Positions 46,765-59,281 of a stretch of DNA of 64,000 nucleotides are shown here, one piece after another. A program made the position numbers and the translations under genes. This DNA is from Prosapia bicincta (lineage: Eukaryota; Arthropoda; Insecta; Hemiptera; Cercopidae), in the NCBI GenBank assembly GCA_036971475.1, contig JBAIZL010000001.1:95182983-95246982 (forward strand). Reading direction: 5' to 3'. Numbering within the stretch: the stretch's first letter is position 1; each line of letters opens with the position of its first letter. The notes below the pieces were generated by a model, which was given only the letters and a program-made list of their open reading frames with translations, searched no databases and was not told the DNA's origin.

Positions 46765-49040
46765 TGTGTTCGATTATAGTATTTGATTGTGAGTGTGTTT
46801 TGTCGCTTAGAATGTGTTATGGATGGTTTTTGTGGTGTTTGTATATTTCAAAATTTTCTGTCATGTTTAGCTTATTGCTTTTATTAAACAAAATACATTT
46901 AGATTTCCGTAAATGTTGGTGTATGTGTGTAACATTTTCTGTATAGGAATAGCAAAAATTTTTTTGGGCTGTATGCTTTTTACCTGTTTTATGTGATCCT
47001 TGTATAGTGTGAAGTTTCTCTGTTTGACGACTAGAAGCTAAGGCAGTCGTTACATGTAATCTTGTTTACGTCTACTCTGAAGTGTTTGTTCTGGAGTATT
47101 TTTGTGTTGTATAGATGTTTTTTGGTTGTGTTAGATATTTTAAAAGCGAGTTTGTATTTGAGTTTACAGAATGAAGAGACTATTTCTTGTGATGCATTGC
47201 CGTGATAAGTCATGTACTTTTGTTTTTATTTTTAGTTTTTGTATTATTTTTGTTTTTTGTTGTGTGTGTCGCTTTTCACATATTATGTTGTCTATCAGGG
47301 TGTGTTTGAATCCGTTTCTATGGGCTAAGTATTTTATCATGTGAGTTCAATTATTAAGTCTTTGTTATTCCTGGATATGTTCATTAGTCTATGTATCATC
47401 GAGTGGAAGCCAACGTGTTTGTGTTGTATAGGGTTGCTGGAAGTGTTGCGTATAACTCTGTCTGTTTTGGTAGGCTCTCTATATATTTTAAATGTTGGTT
47501 TGTTGTTTTACTTTATGATTGTGAGGTATAGGAAGTTAATTGTGTTCTGTTATTCTGTTTCCAAAGTGAAGTATATAATTGTGTATTTTGTTTATATATT
47601 TGTGGAAGGTGTTTATCTGTCTTTTGTTGCCTTTGTATAACATTAGGATGTCATCTACGTCATCTGTACCAGTGTATTATTTTATGGGCGTATTTGTTAT
47701 TATTTATAATGTTTTTGTTCGAGTTTGTATAGAAATATTTCTGATAAGATGCTTGATATAGGGGATATAATGGGTAGGCCTTTGTTTTGAGTGTAGTATT
47801 TGTTGTTATATGTAAAGTAGTTTTGGGATGTATTTGTTTCTGTTAGTGTTACTATTTTTTTTGTTATGTTGTCTGGTGTTGTTTTCTATTAACATGAAAT
47901 TGTGTTTTCGTTGTAAAACACTGAATTTGTTTTAGAATATTTATTGTTTCTTTGGTTGATATGTTGATGTCAATAGGTTGGTTATGCCAACTGAAATTAG
48001 TGTGGAATTAAGTGGTATGTTTGTATTTTTTATGTTTTGTGTTAGATCTATGTTGTTTTTAGGCTGGTGTGGTTAATAAATGTTATTTTTTATTATGTAA
48101 TGTTATTTTTTATTACGTGTTTTAACATGTAATGTTATTTTTTATTATTTTGTCATGGAGTTTTGCGAGTTTAGCGTTGAGTGTTATGCTTGCGGATAAT
48201 TTGTGTAAGGTGTCTTTTTTGTTCTTTGTTTATTATGTGTGTGTGTATGTGCATTTATATATTTTATTTGTGAATTGTGTGTGGAATTTGTTTATAGGGT
48301 CTGGGGTTATTCCTGAAGTTGATTTTGAAATAGAATAGTACTTTGTGGTACAATTTCTTTTTTTTGTATTGTAAATCTGATGTTACCTTTGTCTGCATTC
48401 TGAAACTTAATGTTATGTTGTCGTTGTTTGAGCTACAATGTTTTGGATCCATTCTTGTTTTTGTAGTCTATGTGTTTAGTCTTGCTTATTATGTGTTGCA
48501 ATATTCAAGATTATTGGTGTCTATGGTTTGTATGGCTTTTTCAGAGTCAGGCAATATGTTTGTGATTTTCTTGTGATGTGTATCTTTTGTGTTGTGTGTA
48601 TCTTTTGTGTGATGTAAATTGTATTTGAAGCATTTGTTAATCAACTCCATTTCTTGTTCATTGCATATTATTTGTGTTGTTAATAGTGGGTTCATAAAAT
48701 CCATGTGTGATGTTAATTTTGGTTTAAATGTGGTTTTTTAGTTTATTAGTTTTAAGGTTAGGTTTGCTCTTTATTTGTTGTATTTTGTGCTTGTCATTTG
48801 TAAATTGTATTTTCAAGATCTGTGTCGATTATGATTTTTTGTGAAATCCTCGGTGCAGGTGAGATAGTTTTTGTGTTAAGTGTGTCTTTAAGTGAGTATA
48901 AACATGTTTAATGTTATTTATTATGTATAATTTTTGTGTTATAGCTTAATGTGTTGTTGGATTTAATTTTTGATATGTGTATATTTAGGTTTATATTGTG
49001 TGTGATACAAGTGTAATTGTTGAATGCGATGTATGTGAAG
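46765..49040 (-). pseudogene. Penelope-like RT/GIY-YIG, heavily mutated
   Basis: Minus-strand blocks in PLE order, spread over all three frames: EQEMELINKCFKYNL (N-terminal region, about 48650); KADKGN-like RT1 (about 48390); SVGITNLLTS (motif A degraded, about 47990); a motif B-like stretch (about 47770); IHWYR-.DD.LMLYKGNK (motif C, about 47680); YHGNASQEI and LAFKISNTTKKHL (linker, about 47200); CNDCL (start of the endonuclease zinc/GIY region, about 47045); NFEIYKHHKNHP (C-terminal tail, about 46840). Many stops and frameshifts; clearly old compared with the PLE at 9.4-11.6 kb. Confidence 0.75.
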
Positions 49041-49112
49041 TTAAAGTTCTCTTGAGCTTAGTCCGGGTGTATCCAGTACAGTCTATCATAAAATAGTTTT
49101 GTCCGTGACTCA

Positions 49113-49156
49113 CAGCATTGAACAATGCACAGAGTTAGTGTGAAATGCATCTGCTG
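49113..49156 (+). ncRNA. hammerhead-like motif, family E, right end of a PLE
   Basis: CAGCA (49113-49117) pairs with TGCTG (49152-49156), five perfect pairs. Core position TTGAACA, then AT, stem II GCAC/GTGT with a 7-nt loop, GAA (49142-49144), palindromic ATGCAT, C17 at 49151. C3 and G8 differ from consensus. The mirror copy at about 46605-46660 has stem II GCAC/GTGC and TTGAAAA in the core position. Confidence 0.4.
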
Positions 49157-49302
49157 AAAAATATCAGTAGTTGTTATATGTCCAAGTGATATCAATAAAA
49201 ACAAGTTCACCTCTGTTACTAACATAAAAACACTACTCATTTAAGTATTGATCTTACATTAAATATGTCAAAATCATAGAGTATTATAATAAAATACCAT
49301 AC

Positions 49303-49338
49303 CTTAACTCTTCTTTGTCTTGGCCTTTCAGGTTTTAG
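49303..49338 (-). CDS. pericentrin-like protein, 12-codon microexon
   Basis: Acceptor CATTTTTTTAG, donor AAG|GTATGG. The 36 nt encode LKPERPRQRRVK in phase 0. The basic, proline-containing composition continues that of the next exon upstream. It is short, so the call depends on the two splice signals and the composition match. Confidence 0.5.
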
Positions 49339-49704
49339 CTAAAAAAATGCATACACAAATATTAAAATTTGTTAATCCTTTGGAAATATCACACAAGTTT
49401 GAACAAAATTGGCAACAATACAGTTATTCATATGCTATAGCTATATAAACTCATAATTTGTAGATATTCATATTTCAGTTTTAAATTAATTTAAAATGTT
49501 ACTTAAAAAATTGTGCTAGGAAGAAGTAAAAGCAAAAATATATATTTGAGAGAAAATACATTTTTTTCTTTGGGTTTTATTTTTTTCTTCCATCTAATCT
49601 TTGGGTCTAAAAAAATTCTATAATTTTGATTCTCATTACTTTTACTCTTAAAAAAATATCTGTATAAAATCTTTCTTATAAATCTCCTATAATATAGAAT
49701 ATTA

Positions 49705-49770
<66 letters not shown>

Positions 49771-49797
49771 TTATTTATTTGTTTGTTTATTTATATT

Positions 49798-50068
49798 TAG
49801 GCTAATGACAAATCACAGACAATTTTGCTTTTTTAAACACTCAACGTTTTGAATTTCTTTCCAAAATTCCTTTTCAAGAGCTCAGTTTTAATTAAACAAT
49901 TATACAACATAAATTACGATTTCTAAAATAAATAACATTACATAAAACATGATAAAAATCAACAAATTACAAAACTTAATAAATATCCATTTACAAATCA
50001 TAATTCTTTCTATCACAATAAAACCAATTATGTGAAGCAAAATTGTCTGTGATCTGTCATCAGCCTAT
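49798..50068. repeat. family H foldback element
   Basis: Ends AGGCTAATGACAAATCACAGA and its complement TCTGTGATCTGTCATCAGCCT (one or two mismatches and indels). Inside on the minus strand, GAATT/AATTC with AAAACGTTGAG recalls stem II, GAA and stem III of the other families, but the core is TTGAAAA. (TA)n tracts lie on both sides. Confidence 0.7.
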
Positions 50069-50088
50069 ATAAAAAAATTAATAGACAT

Positions 50089-50154
<66 letters not shown>

Positions 50155-50200
50155 CCTATATCAAAGAGAAATTATTTGTATTTCTCTTACACATTTTGTA

Positions 50201-50274
<74 letters not shown>

Positions 50275-50938
50275 CTAACTCTTAAGCAATAGTTTATGAC
50301 TATCCGGACTTTAAATTTTGTAAATTCGTTAAAACTTACTGAGACAGAACGTTTTTGATTGCTATGTGGTGATCTTCTGCTTTGGAGATGTCGGGTCAAG
50401 TGGTGACGGTTTTAAAGGCAGGTTTTCGATAGTATCAAAGAGTATCTGTGTTTGTATTGTGTTTGTTCGTTTAATATGTTTATACTTTGTGTTTTTATGC
50501 AAGCATTGTTTGTTGAATTGTATGTGAACGTGTATTTTCCTAACATTTAAAACCGTATTTCTGTATTCTTGGGCTGAAGGCTGTCTTGCTGTGTTGAATT
50601 CTTGAATTTTGTAGTCCATTACGGTTGGTGAATCTTAATTAATCACTTGAACAATAGTTTATGACTATCTGAACTTTAATTTTTGTAAATTTGTTAAAAC
50701 TTAATGAGATAGAATGTTTTTGATCGCTATGTGGCGATCTTAATCAGTGTCTTATGCTTGGAGATATCTGGTCAAGTGGTGACGGTTTTAAAGGCAGGTT
50801 TTTGATAGTATCAAAGAGTACGTGCGATTTGTATTGTGTTTGTTCGTTTAATATGTTTGTACTTTGTGTTTTTATGTAGGCATTGTTTGTTGAATTGTAT
50901 GTGGGACTGTATTTTCTTAACCTTTAAAACCGTAAATG

Positions 50939-50940
<2 letters not shown>
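50275..50940 (-). mobile_element. two Penelope-like 3' ends, family F, in tandem
   Basis: Both copies start with AGTTTATGACTATC (50289 and 50649) and contain GATCGCTATGTGG or a variant. Upstream on the minus strand the first gives HIKRTNTIQTQILFDTIENL, a PLE C-terminal tail. The hammerhead-like core is deleted in the first copy. In the second it reads CTGATTA with AAA in place of GAA, so both are degraded relative to 19648-19697. Confidence 0.6.
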
Positions 50941-50978
<38 letters not shown>

Positions 50979-50999
50979 AGAGTGTGTATAATCTTTTAC

Positions 51000-51083
51000 C
51001 TTAATTAACCTTTGATGTTGAGGTCTTGGTGTTATAGGTTGTTTGGAGCGTTGAGCCGGAAGTGATACTGGTCTTTTTTGTTT
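51000..51083 (-). CDS. pericentrin-like protein, basic Pro/Gln-rich exon
   Basis: Acceptor ATAATTACAG, donor AAG|GTAAAA. 28 codons in phase 0: KQKRPVSLPAQRSKQPITPR then PQHQRLIK. Basic and disordered in character. Confidence 0.6.
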
Positions 51084-51854
51084 CTGTAATTATCATAATG
51101 CAATTTTAATTTTTATTTATTTTACATATGACAAATTAAAAACATTCACATGAGTGTATATGAATACGGGTAATATACATATTCCTCGTCTGTGTAGATT
51201 TAGGATTAAAGAAATATATAATGTACAATGCCCTGTTCAAAATTAAAAACAAGAGATACAAGCACCAGTAACTTTGAATATTTTTCCCCATGTCAGGAGA
51301 TGAAGAAAAGAAGATTATCAAAATTTTGCTGTACAAAATGAGAAAAGAACCATGTACCTTGAACATTGTAAGATCATTTGTAATAACTGTTACAAAGAAA
51401 CTTAAGGTGTAAATTGTGGAGACAGTAATTGCTAAAAATTATTTATCTTTGTGCTATAATTTTTTTTTTTTTTTTTTTTTTTTTTTATTGCAGTTTCCTG
51501 AATACAGAATATTTTTAATATTATGTCAACATACCTTAATAATCAGCGCTATGCAGTTCATCAACAAGTTCTGTTGCCATATTTAAAAACTAATGATAAA
51601 TTCATACAAGTTAGTATTTTTTTCAAGATTTAGTGAACATTATGGACAGAAAAATTATAACAATTTTTAAACAATACAGAAACAAATTAAATAAGTACAG
51701 AATACAACTATTCTTTTATTCAAAGATGTAATAATGACAAATTCCATGCATGATTAATAACTTTTTTTAAATCATATGAAGCTTTTAAAATTTTTATTAT
51801 TTGATAATATTTGTTTAAATATACAGAAAAATAAGTTATGTGGTCTACACTTAC
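51084..51854 (-). other. intron, one long T-run
   Basis: A run of about 26 T near 51461-51486; otherwise AT-rich sequence with nothing recognised. Confidence 0.5.
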
Positions 51855-51905
51855 CACCTGTGGCTGTCTCACTGTTTCGTCTGGGATGTAAAGATGATTT
51901 CCTTG
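51855..51905 (-). CDS. pericentrin-like protein, 17-codon exon
   Basis: Acceptor CATGGTTTTAG, donor GTG|GTAAGT (perfect). 51 nt in phase 0 encode QGNHLYIPDETVRQPQV. An alternative donor two codons earlier is not consensus. Confidence 0.55.
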
Positions 51906-52389
51906 CTAAAACCATGAAATAAAGGGTTAATCCTTTTTTAAATAACACATTGATTTTAAAATTAATAGAATCTTAAAATGATAAATTTCAATTAATATTT
52001 CTACATGTTTTATATATGTATTGAATATATGTGTGTGTACATATTACTTCACGGATGGAAAAATATGCTTAGTCAATATCTGGAGTATATCCGTTCACTT
52101 TGTAGTGCATAAAATCGCAGTTCCAATATTTCACTAGAATCTCATCTAGCATTGATAAGGTGAACCTAACATCAGTTAAAGAGTGAACTCAACAACAGTT
52201 GAGTCTTAACAATAGATATGATACTTTGAATTTACCCACATCGTGAAAGGGTTTTATTGATAGATTTTATCAATGTGAAACCTACCAAGTTTAGAGTGTA
52301 TAAAGTATTGTGTCTGACTAGGAGGAATTCTGGGTTTTGTTACATAAATCCAACGATGGTGATTAACAATCAACTAATCAAGAAATTTT

Positions 52390-52760
52390 AGAAAAGCTCC
52401 ATATTGCTTTTGGTGATTAGAACATGGGTTTACAAGTCGTACAATTGTTTTCAAGATGGCAATGAAGTTATGATGACAACGAATATTCTGGCCACCCCAG
52501 CACCTCAAAAACTGTTGAAAATGCAAAAAAGTGAGAGAAATGATTATGAATAATTGCATTAAAAGTTCGGTAAATAAAATCAATTATGATATACTACTGA
52601 AACATCCACAACAGATGATGAGACATGGGTATACAGATATGACATTGAAACTAATGTTCAGTCACCTATGTGGAGGCGATCTTTATTTGTACTGCTGCTT
52701 TCATAAATGTTAGCAGCAAACAACACTGTAATGATGATCCACCTAATAAGGTGATATGAA
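52390..52760 (+). pseudogene. mariner transposase fragment
   Basis: Plus-strand blocks with stops: YDDNEYSGHPSTSKTVENAK (the DxRSGRPSTS linker) and DDETWVYRYDIET then QSPMWR (first catalytic Asp region, D-E-T-W-V-Y). A deletion removes the sequence between. It is a separate copy from the one at 32.8-34.1 kb. Confidence 0.65.
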
Positions 52761-52795
52761 ACTTTTCCTCTTTCCAAAAATAAAAAGAGCTTAAT

Positions 52796-54675
52796 CCATT
52801 TCCTGCTATAAGCCCCAATTGGAGATTTTCATTTTGTACAGAGTTAGGTATTCAGCACTTGCTTGTTAATGCTTAACAGTGTTGAGGCATTCTTAGGTTC
52901 ATTGAGGATATATTCATGCATTTCAGTGGTAGGAATGGTGTAATTTTGTGGCATTTGTATTAAGTTACACATCTTGATACAGGTAAGCACTTACATATTT
53001 GATTTTGTGTTTTCCTTCTACATTTTCCAATATGTAAACATTTTTTATATCATTCCATTTTATATATTATAGTGGTTAACAATTCCATAACCCAGTAACA
53101 TTGCTGGTTTCCTTATTTTTTCCAATATTTACAAACTACAAATGTCTTAATAGTGATACACATTTGGGGATCATGGCACATCCTGTGTATTTCACCTAAG
53201 CCCATACTACGTCCTTTAGCCTGATTGCAGGCATGGCTGAACGAGAGTTCTTGAGTCTAAACCAACTAGTATAACTTATGAATGATGAAGAATTTTTTAT
53301 TATCTTGATGATGACAGTGAAATGTACTTTACTCTATTGCCTTTGGATAATGTTGATAATAATTCTGACCTATAGGAGATCGATGAAAATATTTTAGATG
53401 ATACTATACCTCGGTTTCTACAAACTTGAGTGGTTTGCTACTACTTGAAATAATTTCTTGAAGCAATTTATACGTGGGAAACCTATAAGATTCGGCTTCA
53501 AAACAGTGGTTATTATGTTGAGGGAAAAATGGACTACTGTTTTCATGCCAAACTCTTTGAGGGGAAAAGTAGAAATATCCAATACTAAAACAACCTCTGT
53601 AGGCTCATCCCTTATTAGGTCCAAAGTTTCTGTCCCTAATACTCCCCAAAATCATATTTTTTAAATTGACAACTTTTTTACAAGTTTTTACTTGATAAAA
53701 AGCCCAACGGAAAGTAGTATTTATGTTACTGAGACAGTCCAATAAAATAAAAAAAACTATTGTCCTATCAAGTCAGATAAAAAAATTAAAAACGAGGAAC
53801 GTGGTGCGAGTGACTTTCGTTTTGATGAAAAGAACAAGCTTTTGGCCATTACTGGGAAAGATAACAACAATGTAAAGGTTTTATCGAAACACAGTAAGCT
53901 GTGACTAGCTGGTCAAAACTTGGTAAGGAGAAGATAAAAGTATTGCAGGCAAAGTTCATTGTTACCTATATTAATTCCATGGGTGGAGTTGATAAAATGG
54001 ACGGGTTTATAAACAGGTACAGGATAAGAATCAAAGCTAAAAGATGGTACTTTCCTATATTCACCGATCTTATTTGTATGACGCTGGCCAATACTCACAT
54101 TCTTTTTTGCATATCTAAGCAAAAGATGTTGTAAACTTCAGAACAATTGCTAGAGCTTATCTAGCACTGACCTCTTTATCCAACCCAAAAGACATTGGCA
54201 GACCTGTTTTACCAAAACCTTGTAACAAAAAATTGTTGGAAAATGTAAGATTTGATCCTGTATGCCATTACACTGAAAGAACAATCAACAAAAATCAAAG
54301 AAAATGTGAAATATGCAAGATAAGCATAAGGAAGTAATGCTTCAACTGTAATGTTGATCTCCATTTTTAATGTTTTCAGGTTTGGTATAAACGACTTTAA
54401 TGATTCTTTGAACTAATATTGCCTTTATCCTATAAATATAGTATTTTGTTTGTAAAATATACACTTTTATGTCTTAAATATATTTTTCTTTCTAAAACAA
54501 TAAATATTGACTTGACTGCATCTTCAAGTTTTTTTTACCCATATATATGACATGATTCCCATTAGAAATTTTTTTTTAAAACAAGCCTAAAATAACAATT
54601 TGAAAAAAATATTTAATATTTTTTAGGTAATTCTCAAACGGAAAAAATTAGTTTTAAAATTTGGCATGTAATGGG
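52796..54675 (+). mobile_element. piggyBac-like element, degraded
   Basis: TTAA at 52792-52795 is followed by TCCATTTCCTGC; at the other end GCATGTAATGGG precedes TTGA (54676-54679), a likely mutated TTAA. The two ends share CCATT-C-TGC in inverted order. Inside is a piggyBac-type transposase pseudogene. Confidence 0.6.
53230..54375 (+). pseudogene. piggyBac-type transposase, internally deleted
   Basis: Blocks in order with stops and frameshifts: an acidic N-terminus (about 53330-53395); KQFIRGKPIRFGFKTVV (the conserved KP.RFG block); LRGKVEISNTKTTSVGSSLI; WSKLGKEKIKVLQ; YINSMGGVDKMDGFINRYRI then KAKRWYFPIFTDLI (the MGGVD.D catalytic-domain block and KRWY block); a Cys-rich tail with RKCEICK and CFNCNVDLH. 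The DDD region between RFG and LRGK is largely missing. Confidence 0.8.
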
Positions 54676-54925
54676 TTGACTTTACAAGCATATATGAGAA
54701 TAAAAACGGATAACTAAGAAAGCTAAATGTTATTCCAAAGTTCAAGTTCCATGAGACTTTTAGTGATTGGAAGAGCACTGGTGTAATAGAATAATAACTA
54801 TTGAAGACTACTTTGATGGGGATAAGATTGTTGTAGATGAATATATAAGTGTTTCTAAAATGTTTGAATAGCTTGTATTCCTTATAAAACCTTTTTGGTG
54901 TATGTGCATGTGTATGTGTGTGTAA

Positions 54926-55447
<522 letters not shown>

Positions 55448-56517
55448 TTTAAAAAACGTAAAAAGCATCCATTTTAAAGGTTTTGGTTAATAATTCACAG
55501 TAGACTAAAATTATCCTAATCAATTGGGACCGGACCCTATTCAGGTATACAAAAATTTGGATAGTAGGGTTTTTTTTGAAATAAGAGCCAAACTCTTTTA
55601 CCTGATTAATCTGTAATTAGTTTATCCACTAACAGTAAGGCAACTCGTTTTCTTTTAGAACCTTTGATAGAAGACAAAACGCATTTACAAACAAAACAAC
55701 AGATCATAGGGAATCAAAGACACACAGACTGACTATTCAAAATGAATAGTGACAGTTGGACCAAATCAGTAACCTGGTGATGGGTGACAGTCGACTATAG
55801 CTGGTAACACGTAAGATGCCGCATGACCTCAAAGGGTGACCTTAGGCAGGGAAAAGAGTAGAGGAAGCAAAACACCATTCTACAGACATTATAATATGAG
55901 GTATAGTATTTATATTACAGTAATGTAGATCTGACAAGGCCGAAAAGCCGCTACAGATATTATTTTATTTGATTTATCATATTAACTAGATTATTTATAT
56001 AAAGTGAACAAATTTATTTATATCAGTTTTATAAACAACCGCAATGCCTCCAATTTCTTAGTGATGGCTTTTGATGCCAACACGCACTAGAAAAACCAAT
56101 GTTTTTTAACAGGGCTAGCTTTTTGTTTTTTAACGATCGATTGCGCTCCAGCTTACAAGGGAACATCTATATACAGAACTACACTGAGTCAGTGATTCAG
56201 TATCTTAATAATGTATGCGCTGCCCCCCAAACTAACTAGGAAAAGGCTAATAACATATATAGGTAGAATCATTATTTAGGAAATCACAGTACGTTTCCAC
56301 CTTAGTACTTTTTCCAGAAATTTGAAAACAGGATAATCAGTGATTTGGTTAGTCGGAGTTCGGATAATTGGAGTTCTACTGTATTTAATTCAGTAAAGGC
56401 TATTTGAAAGAGATTTATTTTAGTGTGTTCAATAAAACATTCTCAAGTGTAATTTTAAAAAAATCGCAATAAAAATAATTCCTTAATAATGTATTAATAC
56501 TTTGATGTAATATTTAC

Positions 56518-56790
56518 CTGGTGTGGTGACAATGAAACTCCAAGTGGCGGTTGCATGACTTGTACAGGAAAAGGCATCATGAATGGTTGTCCATAAATTC
56601 TTGGTGATGTTATATTTGCTGTTGGTACAACAAATGTTGTACCAAAATTAGGAAAATTCAATGGTTGACCATTAATTCTTGTTGATGTATTTGCTGATGG
56701 TACTACAAATGCTGTACCCAAATTAGGAAAATTCCAGTTATAAGGTCTGTTTGGATAATATGTTTTATTCATATACAAGGATCTGTTCAG
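56518..56790 (-). CDS. pericentrin-like protein, Pro/Asn-rich exon with internal repeat
   Basis: Acceptor GACTTTTTAG, donor CAG|GTAAAT. 91 codons in phase 0. An internal duplication of about 27 residues: NFPNLGTAFVVPSANTSTRI and NFPNFGTTFVVPTANITSPR, then GQPFMMPFPVQVMQPPLG. Low complexity, likely disordered. An in-frame ATG at 56770-56772 could be the start if this were the first coding exon, but the acceptor suggests more exons upstream. Its link to the PACT exons is by strand, phase and the run of exons between, not by homology. Confidence 0.6.
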
Positions 56791-56984
56791 CTAAAAAGTC
56801 AATGTAAAACAATTAGTGTAATTAATTATAATATGAATTAATTGCACATTGATATATCAATTAAAAACTATTAGCTGCTTCACTGGTGTGGATCACTGAC
56901 TTATTGATATTAAATTTTAAATACACACATGCGTTTAAAACACTTTTACAAGAAGAAAATTATGTTTTATAATAATTTATTAAC

Positions 56985-57232
56985 ATTTGTTGATTCCATC
57001 TTCGCATGAGCTACTAGTAATCACTTACACTTTTTAAAAAATGTTTTAACTTGCCTATAGTAGCATTTACTTTGCTTGTTGAGGACGGCCGTTTCGGGAA
57101 ATGTGTCCCTTTGTCACTCTGAGTTGACAAAGGGACACATTTCCCGAAACGGCCGTCCTCAACAAGCAAAGTAAGTGCTACTATAGGCAAGTTAAAACAT
57201 TTTTAAAAAAGTGTAAGTAATAATTTATTAAA
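56985..57232. repeat. family B foldback element
   Basis: Arms CTAGTAATCACTTACAC and ACTTGCCTATAGTAGC with complements; centre GTCACTCTGAGTTGAC. Close to the 24231-24468 copy. The right arm (57120-57161) keeps TGAG, TTGACAA, A, GGGA/TCCC (G-U variant), GAA, ACGGCCGT, C, CTCA. Confidence 0.9.
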
Positions 57233-57679
57233 ACTGTAAATACTAATATTTTGAATTATTATTACAATAATAAAAACTAGAATATAATATTATGATTTTA
57301 ATCAAATAAATATACAATTATATAAGTAAATATAAAATGGACGAAATTGGAACAAACCATTTGTTTTGAAAAATTATATTACTACTTATAAATATACTAT
57401 TTACTCATGAACATATTACTCACGCATAAATACATTATTTACTCAATAATTTTACTTGCTCATAAATGTATTTGATTGAAATCCTAATGATGTTAAACAC
57501 TGCTAATGATAAATCATTTGAGCTTATTTGTAAGACAGACAATTTTGCCTTAAATGTAAATAACATTAATTCTGTTACACCCTCTTTCTTTATAAACCAG
57601 GTTTACAGTATTTTTATGTATGTAAATATAATTTTTAGTATCATCATAGTCTTCTTCTTTGCAAAATACTATTTTAATT
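57233..57679. other. intergenic or intronic sequence, nothing recognised
   Basis: The 78-codon plus ORF at 57466-57702 has no motif or coding bias that I can support. Confidence 0.4.
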
Positions 57680-58035
57680 ATCACTTCAACATTAGTTTAT
57701 GACTATCTGAACTTTCAATTTTGTAAATTTGAAAAAAAATTACTAAGACTGAACGTTTTTGATCGCTCGATCAAAAACGTTCAGTCTCATTAAATTATTA
57801 AAGTTCGGATAGTCATAAACTAATGTTGAAGTGATTAATTACGTTTCACCAAACGTAATGGACTACAATATTCAAGAGAATACAATTTTATTTTGAAAAG
57901 GATTTTCTAAAATTTATCTTTTAGAAATGAATTTTAATTCAATTTCATGTCACTGAGAAAATGTTTTTTATTTTCATTATGATTTACTATTAAACTCTTG
58001 AATTTTGTAGTCCATTACGTTCGGTTAAACTTTAC
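57680..58035. repeat. family F palindrome and a solo end
   Basis: Arms TTCAACATTAGTTTATGACT and complement meet at TTTTTGATCGCTCGATCAAA (about 57759), so both stem II halves have collapsed into one palindrome and no hammerhead core remains. The outer tag GGACTACAATATTCAAG follows at about 57860, and an inverted tag TTGAATTTTGTAGTCC at about 57997. Confidence 0.75.
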
Positions 58036-59281
58036 TAATTTTGAAGTGAAAAAGTTATTAATTTACTATTAATAATTATGACACCATAAATAAAAAGAAG
58101 CACAGTATCTGCCTACTAATAGCACTTTCAGATTTTTTGTCATGCCAAATTATTGAAATGATGGATTGCTAGGTGTGTGCTCTCTGCTTGCGATAACACT
58201 CCTTATTGCAAATCAACAGTTTTGACCTCATGTTCTTGAGGTTTACTGAGTGTTGGATCATGAATTAAGGAGATAGTTTATTCCTTTTCTACAAATTTAT
58301 AAATGAATTGAAATGCGTGCACAAAATTTTCTATTAAAAAATAATAATTATATCAAAAAGCCACTAACCAGTATGTAAAGGCAACAAACTTTGAAACTGT
58401 CAATAGACTTTGGAAAGGATTTTGTGTATCTGCTAATCTTTGTTCCTTGAATTATGAAAGTCACGCACTAAACTCCGAAAATAAATCATACAGTTTGTCT
58501 ATTGTTGCTACTTGCTACAAATACTTGGTCAATATATAATAGATGGCTCAGGTAATAAAATTCTGACGATATAACGTGACCTGGGAAATTCATCTTAGGT
58601 TTTGTTAGTGTGGGACTTTTTACAGGTTTTTCTATCAATGACATATTACCACCTAGGACTTAAACCACTGACTCCCATGGATGAAACTATCCCAACCCTA
58701 CAAAATGTAGTTAGCAGGATTATGAATGAAGCTTTCTCAGCATCAATTTTTGCCGTTGAAACAAGAAACTTCATGATTTTGCTTTTGTTAAATGTTTAGT
58801 CTGTTTGACCCTTGTTAATCCCAAATCAGCTCTATGCTTCAGGTAAGCACTGGCATCACATTTCTCAAGTCTAAGCAATTGATTTGCTTTTCGAAACTGT
58901 CACCATAATGAAAGATAATTATGACCATCCTAATGCTTTCTCAGAATGACAGGAAACATAAGGTAGGGTTTTTATTCCCTTCCTATTGCTTATACTAACT
59001 TGTCAGCTGGTCATTTAAAACCTCTTACACCTGTCTGTTGTCACTTTATCCTTCAGTTTTGAATTAGAGACTGCAATAAGTGGATCGAATATTTTGTTGA
59101 AATTATTTTACTTATAAAGTTTTTTTTATTAATTTCAAGTGAATAATTGGTTGCATGAATCTTAGAGGAAACAACTAAGCTTTATACAGTAAGTAGCATT
59201 TTATTTATTTTTTCACATTTTTATTATTCTTATATATTCTAATGATACAATTTGCATGATTACAGTTTTCAAATGATGCAG

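Larger units (their letters stand above)
46555..49200 (-). mobile_element. Penelope-like element with inverted family E ends
   Basis: TTTTTATTGATATCACTTGG at about 46560 is matched by CCAAGTGATATCAATAAAAAC at about 49180. Inside these, TACTGATATTTTTCAGCA and the E hammerhead-like block are also inverted (about 46590-46665 and 49105-49170). Between them lies a minus-strand PLE pseudogene, so the inverted repeats are the element's own flanking repeats. It sits in the large intron of the pericentrin-like gene in the same orientation. Confidence 0.8.
38206..49302 (-). other. large intron, about 11 kb, packed with mobile DNA
   Basis: Holds a Tigger transposon (38666-40934), a spectrin-like fragment (41975-42235), a tandem duplication (42806-43196) and a PLE with inverted ends (46555-49200). 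43200-46550 shows nothing recognised apart from a family B half copy near 45880-45920. A further exon could be hidden in this span; I did not find one with both splice signals and phase. Confidence 0.5.
49339..50999 (-). other. intron with family H foldback and family F ends
   Basis: (TA)n at 49710-49765, 50094-50150 and 50203-50272; foldback at 49798-50068; two PLE 3' ends at 50275-50940; (GT)n(GA)n at 50940-50980. Confidence 0.6.

Noticed and set aside
46764..48576. Several plus-strand frames of 60-99 codons rich in Phe, Val and Cys
   Set aside because: Antisense of the minus-strand PLE pseudogene, whose RT and GIY-YIG blocks can be read in order.
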